The translations under genes and the position numbers were made by a program. 64,000 nucleotides of DNA from Pleurodeles waltl (lineage: Eukaryota > Chordata > Amphibia > Caudata > Salamandridae), in the NCBI RefSeq assembly GCF_031143425.1, contig NC_090437.1:850281978-850345977 (forward strand), in the 5' to 3' direction. Positions 1-9,545 of the stretch are shown piece by piece. The notes under the pieces were generated by a model. It made no database searches. It was not told the DNA's origin and saw only the letters and a list, made by a program, of their open reading frames with translations. Every line of letters starts with the position of its first letter. The stretch's first letter is position 1.

Positions 1-1070
1 TCTTCAAAGAGTAAACCTTGCGATATAGGGGAATCCAGACCTCTCAGTTTTGAATCTGTTTTAATAAAAAGTAATTCGAGTGATGAAGCGCGTCACAAGC
101 ACCATTGAGATGGCTGTCAGGCTCTAATCCTCCTGAGCAGCTCTGGCAAACTCCCAGAATAATGCACCTTCCCGGAATCATTTCCTCTCAATACCACGAG
201 ATTCAGTAGTCGGACGGTGGCTACCTCCCATTCTCACCATTTTTATGTAATTCACATGTAGCTGCAGCATTTTGTCTGTCTTGCTGTGCTGCTGTGCTGT
301 TGTGCTGCATGCATTGGGAGGGCCGCCTTTGTGGAGAATCTAACGCTGCTTCAAGGAGACTGGAGCAGCCTCCCTTTACATCCTGGGCACCTTTACTTCG
401 ATGTTATACGCAAAGTAATCTTTAAGGACCTTTCTGCTTGTACAGTATTTTTTCTGCAGCTGTGTGTTATTAGCATGTCGGGCGTCTGAAGAGAAACAAA
501 CGCTTTTTCACGGAGACTGGAGATGTCTCCCTTCCCGTTATGGGAACTATTACTTCAATGTTCTGTGCAAAGTAAGAGGCTTCTTTGGCATTTTAGGAAA
601 CTTTCTGTCCATACAGTACTTTTTATGCAGCTGAGTGTCATAACATGAAAGTGCTTCTTTCACATCTCCTCATTGCAGGGCTGTCATACTGACGGTTATT
701 TTCTGCCACTTGGGGTCTTGGTATCATTTATCCAATGAATGCGATTTAGGACAGGTGCGGAGTATGTCTCCTATGGTAACGCTGAACAATTGTTTTTGAC
801 ACCTAATTGGGTCCCCTCCGTCTGGTGTGCCTGAAGGTACTTTCTCTACCCTTGTAGGGTGTTTTCTATTAATTTTCATTTTTACAAGTCGGGCAATTTC
901 ATACTTATTTATCGGCAGATCTCTGAAGCAGAAGAAAAAGGGCATATCTCTCCCATCCTCAACCAAACGTACTATTCGCCATAAAAATTATTAACGGGAC
1001 CTTGTCCCTATTACTTTCTCAGTCCTAAAGGATGGTACCAATGACTTTGGGGTGGGAGGTTCTGTGTCAG
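1..1070. other. No recognisable gene; non-coding
   Basis: I see no supported coding region here. Short open frames exist on both strands but show no family motif. A CTG/TGTG-rich run near 275-312 and a roughly 160-bp duplication (listed separately) are the only structures. Part of this may be 5' sequence of the decayed L1 that becomes recognisable near 1,075. Confidence 0.5.
326..650. repeat. Imperfect two-copy tandem duplication, period about 157-170 bp
   Basis: Two diverged direct copies lie head to tail. Matching landmarks are AACGCT at 342 and 499, GGAGACTGGAG in both, CAAAGTAA closing a common block, and CAGTA-TTTTT followed by GCAGCTG at about 443 and 613. The offset grows from 157 to 170 bp through small indels. 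No coding potential is evident. Confidence 0.7.
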
Positions 1071-1074
1071 TCTC

Positions 1075-1860
1075 CACATCTCTGCTAAAAAAGCCTCTGC
1101 TTCAGGCAAAAGACCTAGGAAATATTTAGAATCTCCTTCCAAACCACAAACTCCTCTCACATTAGGGGACGTAATGGAATAAATAAAAACCTTAAAACCT
1201 TTTGTGGCGGAAGCTAATGCCTCCCTTATACGCATTGAGGAGAAATGGTCCACTCATGACCAATGTATTACTGCCATAGAGCAGCGTATCAGTGATGTAG
1301 AGAATTCTATTCCAAATGTATCTAGGTTGACCTAAGAAATTGAGCAACTCAAGAGGCCCACTTAAGACTTAGAAAACGGGAATCAGAGAAATAACTTTCA
1401 ACTTTATGGCACACCAAAGAATTCAGAGAGCCCCAACATGATCTCCTTTTTGCAAAAGGTAGCCCCTTCCATTGTCCATCTACAGAAGCACAACCTGCTA
1501 AACGTTCCAAGAGCTCATCACCTGGGCCCCAAACCATCTTTTACTACTTCTCACGCCAGACCTAGGGCATAATTATTCTCTTCTTAAAGCACACTGACTT
1601 AATTCACATTCTTTCCGCAGCCAAACAAGCGTGACCCTTGCAGTGGTCTGGTCATAAGGTATATTTCTCAGAGGATGTCTCCAACGCAACAGCTGCCATA
1701 AGAAAACACTTCCTTCAATTTCGTCCTCAACTAAAGTCCATGAACACTAAATACAGCTTTGTTTCTTCAAAATTACTAACAAAAGGAACTCTTACACTTT
1801 TGAGGACCCTTCTCAACTGCAGGACTTTCTTCTCCAATATCATCATGAGGATATAGAGAT
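1075..1860 (+). pseudogene. L1-type LINE ORF1 remnant (L1-A)
   Basis: Read on the plus strand with stops and frameshifts, this matches the layout of an L1 ORF1 RNA-binding chaperone. A coiled-coil-like stretch (IEQRISDVENSI) at about 1,275 comes first. The start of the RRM follows at 1,369-1,440 (DLENGNQRNNFQLYGTPKN, cf. the usual LENRxRRNNIRI). A segment resembling the RAHRxGP motif (VPRAHHLGPKP) lies near 1,505. The C-terminal domain is at 1,640-1,850 (PLQWSGHKVYFSEDVSN, then RPQLKSMNTKYSF). Several in-frame stops make it non-functional. The family call rests on motif order seen by eye, and the subfamily cannot be named. Confidence 0.72.
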
Positions 1861-2329
1861 CGGTGCTACTGCCAAAACATGATTGTTGTTTCTGCTAAGT
1901 TTGCCTATTTTTATGATTAACCCTCTGCTTTTTCTTACTTAGGTATTGTGTTTCCTTTGGATTCTTTTCCCATGTGACCTCCTTGTTTTTATGCATTTGT
2001 ATTTCAGTACCAGACCCTCATATGGATTATTGCATCTGTCGTCGTTCTCCCTGCCCTAAAATCACTGTGGACTGCTCCTCCCCATGTACTCCATGCTAAG
2101 TTTTCTGTTGTACTATTTGTTCTTTTTGTCTTTACCTCCCTAGTAAATGTTTTATATTGTACTACACACTCCAGTCCCTGATTCACCATCTAGTGACAAC
2201 TTACCCTTTTTTTTCTTAAGTTCACTGTGTTTTCCTTTCTTGTGCTCCAGGGCCAGTGCTGGTTCCATCTTCTTTAGGCGCTCCACACCCTCTACATCCC
2301 TGGGGATGGTCTTTCTTCTTACTAGCATT

Positions 2330-3880
2330 ATTATTGCAACCAAGGAATTTATTCCTATGTTGCCTACAAAAATAAAACAGGTACTCTGTTGGCTAACTAT
2401 TTGAAATCAATCAAATCAATCACCAATCAATCAGGCAATAGCCTGTTTCATTATACAGACATTACTAGCTGTTTTGTCGATTACTATCAAGCCCTGTACA
2501 TCCTCTGGATCTAAACCTTCTGAAGAGTCTATTACATCATTCTTTTATCACTCCACAATGCATAAGTCCACACACACTGATTTGACTTTTCTTGAGCAAT
2601 CACTTCGCACTGAAGAATTATTTTCAGCTGTCAAACACCTTCCTACGGGTAAAGGGCCCAGTCCAGATGGCTTCATTTTTTAAATTCTATGAGCACTTTT
2701 TAAATTACAGTTCCCTAAATTATTCAAATTACTTAATCATTTTCTCTCACTGAATAATTCATCTGGTTCCTTTACAGAAGCTATGATCTGTCTCATTCTA
2801 AAAAAGATCATGACTTATCCCAATGTAAAAATGACTGTATTATATCTCTGATACTGATTGTAAAATCTTTTCTAAAGCATTAGCCCTTCATTTTAATGAT
2901 CACATGCCCAACCTCATAGGCATTGAACAATCTGGCTTTGTTAAAACCAGAAACACAGTGGACAATTTGCCTATTTTTCTGAATATCCTTAGCAAAGACC
3001 CCAAGCTTAGGCATTCTATTGTGGCAATAGCTTTAGGTGCTGAAAAAGCCTTTGGTAGAGTGAATTGGCAATCCCTAATGCGTGGTCTTTGTTGGCATGT
3101 GTTTGGCCCACGTTTTTTTACAATTAATCTCCTTACTATATTCTTCACCCCGTTCTTCTGTTGTGGTTAACTGAGTAAGGTCCCCATACTCACATGAGCT
3201 AAGGCTGTCCCTTATAGCCATTGTTATTCATTCTTACTCTTGAACCATTTCTACATCAACTAAAACACTCCGATTATATTTCTGGTTTACATCTAAACAA
3301 CTTACTTATTACATTTACAGCATACACACATGATATCCTCTTTATATCTCCAAACCAGAGTCTTCTCTTCTACATTTCACAGTTAAACGCGTATTCGGGG
3401 GTGTTTATTTATAAAGGAAATATAGAATAGTCTGAAGTGATGCCTTGGAATAAGTTCAGTTCCAAAACCCACTTTGCTGAACCGGGCTTATCTTAGAACC
3501 CTGACAAAATAAAATGACTGTGGGACTGGTATCCTAACAGTTTTAGATATACCTTGCCATCGAATATGGATGTTCTTCTCTCCAAAATTATTAAACTGAG
3601 ACAGGGCTGGTCACCACTATTTTTGTCACGGTGAGGCATCTTGATTCAATCAAAATGACGATACTTTCTATCATCAATTTTTATTTTATGATGTTACCAA
3701 TTAAAATTCCCAGGAAATATTTAATAGCCATCAACATGCTTTTATCTTGCTTCCTCTGGAATGGGAAACTTTCTTGTATATCTTTATGACACGTGAGGTT
3801 ATACAAACCTTAATGCTCACATTAAAAGGTGCCGGCCTAGACCTTTGTAGACATGCTGGATTACTGTGACACCAGGGCCA
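2330..3880 (+). pseudogene. L1-type LINE ORF2 reverse transcriptase remnant (L1-A)
   Basis: A broken reverse transcriptase, presumably the ORF2 of the same decayed L1 as the upstream ORF1 remnant. Visible blocks in order: CFVDYYQALY near 2,470; LPTGKGPSPDGF at about 2,640; QSGFVKTRNTVDN at 2,930; GAEKAFGRVNW at 3,035; FILTLEPFLHQL at 3,225; and AYTHDILF at 3,325 where the YADD catalytic box should be, so the first catalytic Asp of the box is lost. Post-RT sequence (LSCFLWNG) is readable to about 3,770. The apurinic endonuclease domain expected upstream is not recognisable, so it is deleted or too decayed. Stops and frame changes throughout mean it is dead. Confidence 0.78.
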
Positions 3881-4744
3881 AAATAAAAGGCAGAATACCA
3901 GTTTAACAAGCAGTGAGGCACTCAAGGAATGGAGTACAGGCCAGCTTACAATGCAAGGGCATTCTCATCCTAATAACCACTCTCTTGGAATGATAAGTAT
4001 GCTAAATAATGTGCTTACGACGCAAGTGACCCCACTACCTACACCATTCCCAAATGTTTTGTCCAAAGTCACAATGCTACTCCGCATCTTCCAGTTTTAT
4101 CCACTGTACAACTTCTGTACACACTTGTCCAATCAACAGACTTCCACACTTTAGTGGCACCGATAATAAGATCAACAAGTAGATACAGCGGCATCAGAAT
4201 GGACAGTCCTGACAGTAGAAACACACAGAATATGCAGCTGGAATAGAATATTAAGGATAATATGTTCCTATGGGATGAGTCAGAGATATGCTCCAGGTCT
4301 GCCATTAAGGAGTACTGCTAAATTGAGGGGAAGTTAAAATTCAAACGCTTGTTCGCCCCTTCTTCTTATCTCCTCTATGGCGTGTGCCTACACCTCCATG
4401 GCATTCACCTTATCTGCGATTTCCTGACATATTGCCCATTTATCTGTGGTAGTGAGAGTGTGGAGACAGAGCATATAGGTCCACACAGTGGTCAACCACA
4501 AAGTTGCCCACAATGTCTGACTCCTCCTCATCAAAGTTCATCTTCAGTGAAATGGGCTACAACTCAACTGTGGCTTAATTGCAGCAGAAGGAAAAACAGG
4601 GTCAAGCCCTGCATGGAGCTCCTTTTGGTGTGTTTTGGAATTTTATTATTTCCTATTTTATGTGTGTGGATTTGCTCAACTGTGGCTAATTTTATCAAGT
4701 TATCACAATGCAAAAATGTCATCAGAATGGTCATCATCAAGGGA
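3881..4744. other. Unassigned; no supported gene
   Basis: A 135-codon open frame lies at 4,349-4,756 but carries no motif I recognise and has no coding neighbour. I treat it as chance. No repeat boundary is visible. Confidence 0.4.
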
Positions 4745-5030
4745 AATTCAAGCTAACACACTGTTAAACTTGCAACACAGATTACTGATTTTTATTTGTT
4801 GAAATGTTCCTGTAGTAAACAATATGCTGGCAAAACTGAAAGAAAAATAAGTGCCAGACCCAATGAACGTAAAACTAATATTGCAGCAGGGCTAATGGAA
4901 TCACAAGTGGCTGTTCAATTTAGTGAAATAAAGCAGACTGTTAGTGAATTGGTTATCAGGTGGGATATATACCCTGTCCAAGTAGGGACCACAATCCTGC
5001 TCATTGTAAGACAAATGCACAACCTAAATT
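4745..5030 (+). pseudogene. Penelope-like GIY-YIG endonuclease fragment
   Basis: The plus-strand frame gives ITDFYLLKCSCSKQYAGKTE followed by RKISARPNERKTNI and SPVA-like MESQVAVQF. This is the pattern of the GIY-YIG endonuclease at the C-terminus of Penelope-like elements (CPCG-x-xYVGKT-xRxLxxRxxEHrsnI). The GIY half is degenerate and the YVG core reads YAG. About 80 codons survive. The reverse transcriptase that should lie upstream is not visible, so this is a 5'-truncated or decayed insertion. A free-standing GIY-YIG gene is unlikely given the repeat-rich surroundings. Confidence 0.62.
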
Positions 5031-5489
5031 AACCTGTGCTCACTCTCTGGTAGCTTGGCACTGAGCAGGCAGGCTTAACTTACAAGGCAATGTGTAAAGC
5101 ATTTGTGCAACACACGTACAGTAATAATAATGACACACCACAAAAATGACTCCACATGAATGTATTAAAAATAGAGGTTATTTATCTCAATAGATCAAGA
5201 CCAAAAATGACAGAAATCCAATGAATATTCACTTTTACAAAGATGCCACCTTAAGCTCACTGTTTATGAGGCTTATTTTAGGGTTTTTACAATATTATGT
5301 GAGAATACGGGTGTCCCTCTGCAAGAAGCACAGATTAGGCAGGTTGGGCCATTTGAGAGCAACCTGAATGACAGATACAAGGTATTATTCTCTTTGGTAT
5401 GCAGAGAGCACAGCGGAAGCTTAAGAATCTGGGAACATACCTCTCTTGTCGTCAGTTAAGGCTAAGTGATCCGAGTCGGGCCAGAACGA

Positions 5490-5605
5490 GAAGCAGGGTT
5501 GTGCACAAAAAGCAGGGTTGTGCTCAAGTGCAACTCACCAGTTAGGGAAGGTTAAAAAGCAGGGTTGTGCTCAAGTGCAACTCACCGGTTAGGGAAGGTT
5601 AGTGC
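5490..5605. repeat. Tandem duplication, unit about 46 bp, two and a half copies
   Basis: The string AAAAAGCAGGGTTGTGCTCA followed by AGTGCAACTCACC and GTTAGGGAAGGTT occurs twice back to back, at about 5,509 and 5,555, with one difference in the second half. A partial earlier copy (AGCAGGGTTGTGCACAA) precedes them. Confidence 0.85.
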
Positions 5606-5639
5606 ATATTGCGCATCTTCATTCACTTGGCAACACGGG

Positions 5640-5935
5640 TGGCAGCCTGCACTGAAGCTTCTCCAAAGTCCTGTTGAGATGGGCGGCAGGTTGCTGTGGG
5701 GCCGCTCTGAAGTCCTGATGGGGTAAGCGGCAGGCCTCAATGAAGTTGCACTGAAATCTTGAGAAAGAGGGGTGGGCTGCAATGAAGCCACGCTGAAATC
5801 TCCAGCAGATGAGCAGCAGGCTGAAACAAAGCCACTCTGAAATCTTGGTTAGATGAGCAGCGGGCTGCAATGAAACCGTGCTAAAATCTTAGTCAGATAA
5901 GCAGCAAGTTGCAATGAAGTTACGCTTGAGGTCCG
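5640..5935. repeat. Diverged tandem array, unit about 50 bp
   Basis: A motif of the form GCAGCAGG-CTGCAATGAAG-C-(A/G)CGCTGAAATCTT-AG-AGATGAG recurs about six times with substitutions, for example near 5,772, 5,817, 5,861 and 5,905. Minus-strand open frames across it are periodic artefacts of the repeat, not genes. Confidence 0.75.
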
Positions 5936-6889
5936 TGATGTCCCAGAGACCTGGTGTAGAACTCTGGGGGTGATGGCTGAGTCTTAGGTTGCAGGGCAGT
6001 GATCAGCACGCAGCGGGCAGCTCAGCAAGGCAGGGCAGCAGTTCCTAGAATGGTCAGATACAGCAAAGTAGAGATCTTCCTGCACAGCAGTCTTTACAAC
6101 AGAAGAGTTTCCTTGAATCCAGAAGTATACTGCCTGTAGTGGGTCAGATGCCCAGTACTTATAAAGAGCCTTTGATGTGGGGGATGACTTCAACAGATTT
6201 CTGTGAAGTACACAGGTTCCCCTTTCAGCTAAACCCTAGCTGGGGAGTAATCAGCCCCTTTGTGAGGGCTCTGGCCTCTTCCCTTTGAGATGTAAGTGTG
6301 AACCTCCTCCCCAGGAAAACCCATCAGTATGCAGATGCAGTTGAGTATCCTGTGTTGTTGGTGTCTGAAGGGAATTAATAAGTGTAGCTCCTTAACCCAG
6401 GCAAGACGTATATTGGTGATAGGCTGTAGACATACAGGGCAAAATAGTAATGATAAATCTGACTCTACCAGTAAAGAGGATTTATCATGACCATTCCAAT
6501 GATACTAAACATGATGTAGCTACTCCTCTCAAATTAGGAATTACATCTTAAAAGTATTATAAGGAATTCCCAGTGCTGGTATATGAGAGGATTCACTGTG
6601 CTGCTGAACTATCAGCCAAAGCATTTAACCTGATTAAATCAGGGCTGCAGATCCTTAACTTTAACATAGGACCACAACAACAAGTTTTAAAAAGGACTTT
6701 AAACACTTGGCTATTTTCATGGAATGATCTAAGATTTTCCTGAAGCCATTAGCTGGCAAAGTAAAAACGTGGTATTATTAACAACACACCAGGGCTACAT
6801 GAGATGGAAGGTGAATTGGTATAATTCTATTGTTAACACGACTAGGATGTGTCTCAGTACAATTAAATAAGGGGCACTTCCTATTTCTG

Positions 6890-7020
6890 TCAATATTCTG
6901 TCCTGATGATGACCCACCTGAATTAATTTATTTGATTGGGGTCGAAACATCGACATTGTATTAGAAATTGTGGATTGATTTTTAAAAATTCAGCAGGCTC
7001 ACAGTATCTATGGTTATAGG
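6890..7020 (+). other. Possible Penelope-like 3' end with hammerhead-like core
   Basis: CTGATGA at 6,902 is followed by GACCC, an AT-rich loop, GGGTC and then GAAAC at about 6,942-6,950. This resembles a hammerhead core (CUGAUGA, stem II, GAAA). The stem II register is imperfect: an extra T sits between CTGATGA and GACCC. I could not define stems I and III. Hammerhead motifs are known in Penelope-like elements and a Penelope-like fragment lies upstream, which is the only reason to flag it. Confidence 0.25.
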
Positions 7021-7254
7021 TGCTTATTTGAGACCTGATGCTTTTAACCACAGTTTGGTTTTAGTTTTCATGTAGATAGCACTACAACACTTATACTAAC
7101 ATATAATTCACTCACACTGTGCCGTTATATAGGAGCACCTTGATTACTTTACTTTAAATTGTTGAATTTAAGTTTCTAATAAATGTGATATATTACTCAC
7201 AAACCTCATTGGTACAGAGAGTTCTTTATGGTAAAACCACTGTCGTGGAGGTTA

Positions 7255-7865
7255 ATTCATAACCTTCTCCGAGGGACCAAAACATTTTGGGTATATGAGA
7301 GGGGCAGGCCTCACAGTAATGAAAAATTACTTTGGGAGTTTTTCATTACCAGGACATAGATGTCTTAAAAGTACATGCCCTGCTTTTTACTTAAATGGCA
7401 CTCTGCCCTATGGACCACCTAGGGCCTACCTTAGGTGTGACTTATATGCAAGAAAAGGGGAGTTTAAGGCTTGGCAAGAGGTTTTGAATACCAAGTCAGT
7501 GTGGCAGTGAGACTGTACACACAGGCTCGGCAGTGGCAGGCCTGAGACATGTTTACAGGGCTACCTAAGTGGGAGGTACAACCAGTGCTGCAGGCCCCCT
7601 AGCAGCATTTAGTTTATAGGCCTCGGATATGTAGTATGCCACCTTACAAGGGACCTAAATGTAAATTAAACATGCCAATTGAGGCTACACCAATGTTATC
7701 ATGTCTTACGGGAAAAGCATATGCACTTTAACACTAGTTAGCAGTGGTAAAGTGCTCAGACTCCTAAGGTCAACAAAACGTTACAGCAACAAAACAGAAG
7801 GGAAAAGCAACAAGTCTGGGGTACGATCACAATAAGAATGCCGGGTCTAACAACCACTGATTTAA
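7255..7865 (+). repeat. Interspersed repeat R1, copy 1
   Basis: A non-coding repeat that recurs in inverted orientation at about 53.5-53.9 kb. Shared blocks include GCCTGAGACATGTTTACAGG (7,537), GGGCTAC, CTGCAGGCCC, TAGCAGCATTT and CATGCCAATT, in the same order with the same spacing. The family is not identified. The boundaries are approximate and inferred from where the shared wording stops. Confidence 0.7.
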
Positions 7866-9196
7866 ATACTAATGGGCCTATTCACAAACTTCATTTTGTA
7901 GTACATTTTTATTACTAACATAGTGCTACCAACATGCTAAAAAATGTTTTTCATAAACGTACGTGCAGAGGTTCCATCTCTTCTAACTTTTTCTGTGTGG
8001 GTATCTCCTTCTCGACCATGAAGTGCCCCCACACATAGAGTAAGGGGGGTGGTAAAGGACGGATAGTAAGGGGTTTAGGGAGGGATGTTCACCGACCCAC
8101 AAGAGAGTAAGCCCATTCATGTTCACAAGCTGTACTTCTAAATTCACTACAGCCCAAAATGACTAAAAACAGAAGTAAATGTACTCCAGCTTAGAGTTGG
8201 ACTAACTATGGCACCACACAGGGCCAAACAGTGATAGTGTAACACCCTCCCAAGAAAATAATGGTGATAGGGATCTAAACTAAAACCCTATAGAAAATAA
8301 AGTTAAAATAATTTAAATTATTTAAAATAGTTAAAGTACCTATTTATACAATTAATAATGTTTAAAAACGTACTAAAAGGAAATAAAACATACTTTTTAG
8401 TTTTAACATATTTAATAAACGTTTTGTCAAGTAAAATGTAATGTAACGTTCATTTAAAAAAAATACAATTGTATTACTTGTAATCAATTCTATGTATCAC
8501 TTTTAATAATTGTTAATAATAATTGTTTTTTAATTTCGATTGGGATTGTTTTATGATTTAAACCTCAGAAAATAATGTTAATTTAATATATCAAAAGAAT
8601 AACATTATTAATGCTGTAACTTTCGTTATTCTACATTACATTACAAATGTGTAACATTCTTTATTTTGTTCTACATTAAAAATATATAACATTAATTTAC
8701 ATTAATAATACCTTAAAATATGTTTACTCATTTTCTTTAAGTTTATTCAACTTTTTTCTACCTTTCCCTACATTTACCATAGGGGGACATTGAGATACAG
8801 AAGCACATGATTGAGCATCCTGCATAAAGTTTAAGAGAACTGCATAACGTTTTGGCATCTGATTATTAAACTACTTATGAAAACCCAATGGACTTAATAC
8901 CAAGAAGTGATGCACAGGAAAGAAGATTCATATCTATTATATAGATGAAGACCCCTATGCATTACCAACAAGTAATCCAGTCTTGCTACCTTCAGAGCCA
9001 ACATGTGGGTTCTTAACCCTCAGACCTGGCTCAAAACAAGAACTTAGTTTGATGCTCTGGTCACACTTGATATACAAGATGTCGAATTGAAAAGAGTTAC
9101 AGCATTCATCTACCTACAACAAAAATAAATCCAGCTACTCTTAGAGGGAATAACACATACTTCCCTTGCAGCATCACATGAGAATGTTGTGTCCTT
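7866..9196. other. AT-rich non-coding stretch
   Basis: No gene is visible. From about 8,270 to 8,760 the sequence is extremely AT-rich with runs such as AAATTATTTAAAATAG and many ATTAATAA/TTAAAA words, probably degraded transposon or low-complexity DNA. A GGGCCTATTCACAAAC string at 7,874 resembles two others near 9.8 kb (see findings). Confidence 0.5.
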
Positions 9197-9545
9197 CTTT
9201 CAATCAATCAATCAATCAATCAGACTATTTATAAAGCGCACTACATACCGTGAGGGTTTCAAGGCGCTGGGGAGGGAATGGGGGTGCTGCTACTGCTCGA
9301 AGAGCCAGGTCTTAAGGTGTCTTCTGAAGGTGAGCAGGTCCTGGATCTGTCTTAGGTCAGACGGGAGGGTGTTCCAGGTCTTGGCGGTGAGGTAGGAGAA
9401 AGACCTGCCACAAGAGAATCTGCGCCGGATGCGGGGGATGGAGACAAGGGCGAGGTTGGCGGAGCAGAGTTGCCGGGTGGGGGTGTAGAAGCTGAGTCTG
9501 TTGTTTAGGTAGGCTGGTCCGGCATTGTGGCTGGGGTTTCAGTTG
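9197..9545 (-). pseudogene. L2/CR1-type LINE, C-terminus of ORF2 plus 3' tail
   Basis: Read on the minus strand this gives GPAYLNNRLSFYTPTRQ, then FSYLTAKTWNTLPSDLRQ and FRRHLKTWLFEQ-stop. That is the WNxLPxxLRxxxxLxxFrxxLKTwLF ending typical of L2/CR1-clade LINE ORF2 proteins. After the stop comes a short 3' UTR containing GCGCTTTATAAATAG and a (TGAT)n tail, seen on the plus strand as CAATCAATCAATCAATCAA at about 9,201. A microsatellite tail instead of poly(A) fits this LINE group. It is a 5'-truncated insertion; the region to its right (about 9,560-9,750) is not clearly LINE. Confidence 0.8.

Larger units (their letters stand above)
5035..6440. repeat. Unclassified interspersed insertion with internal tandem repeats (LTR-like?)
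   Basis: Between the Penelope-like fragment and later AT-rich DNA lies about 1.4 kb of different, less AT-rich sequence with no coding signature. It holds two internal tandem arrays, listed separately. Its ends are not defined: I see no convincing target duplication or terminal inverted repeats. It may be an LTR of a retrotransposon family, but that is a guess. Confidence 0.35.

Noticed and set aside
4349..4756. 135-codon plus-strand open frame
   Set aside because: No recognisable domain, poor context and no supporting neighbour.
5582..5870. Overlapping minus-strand open frames with repeated peptides
   Set aside because: They arise from the 50-bp tandem array.
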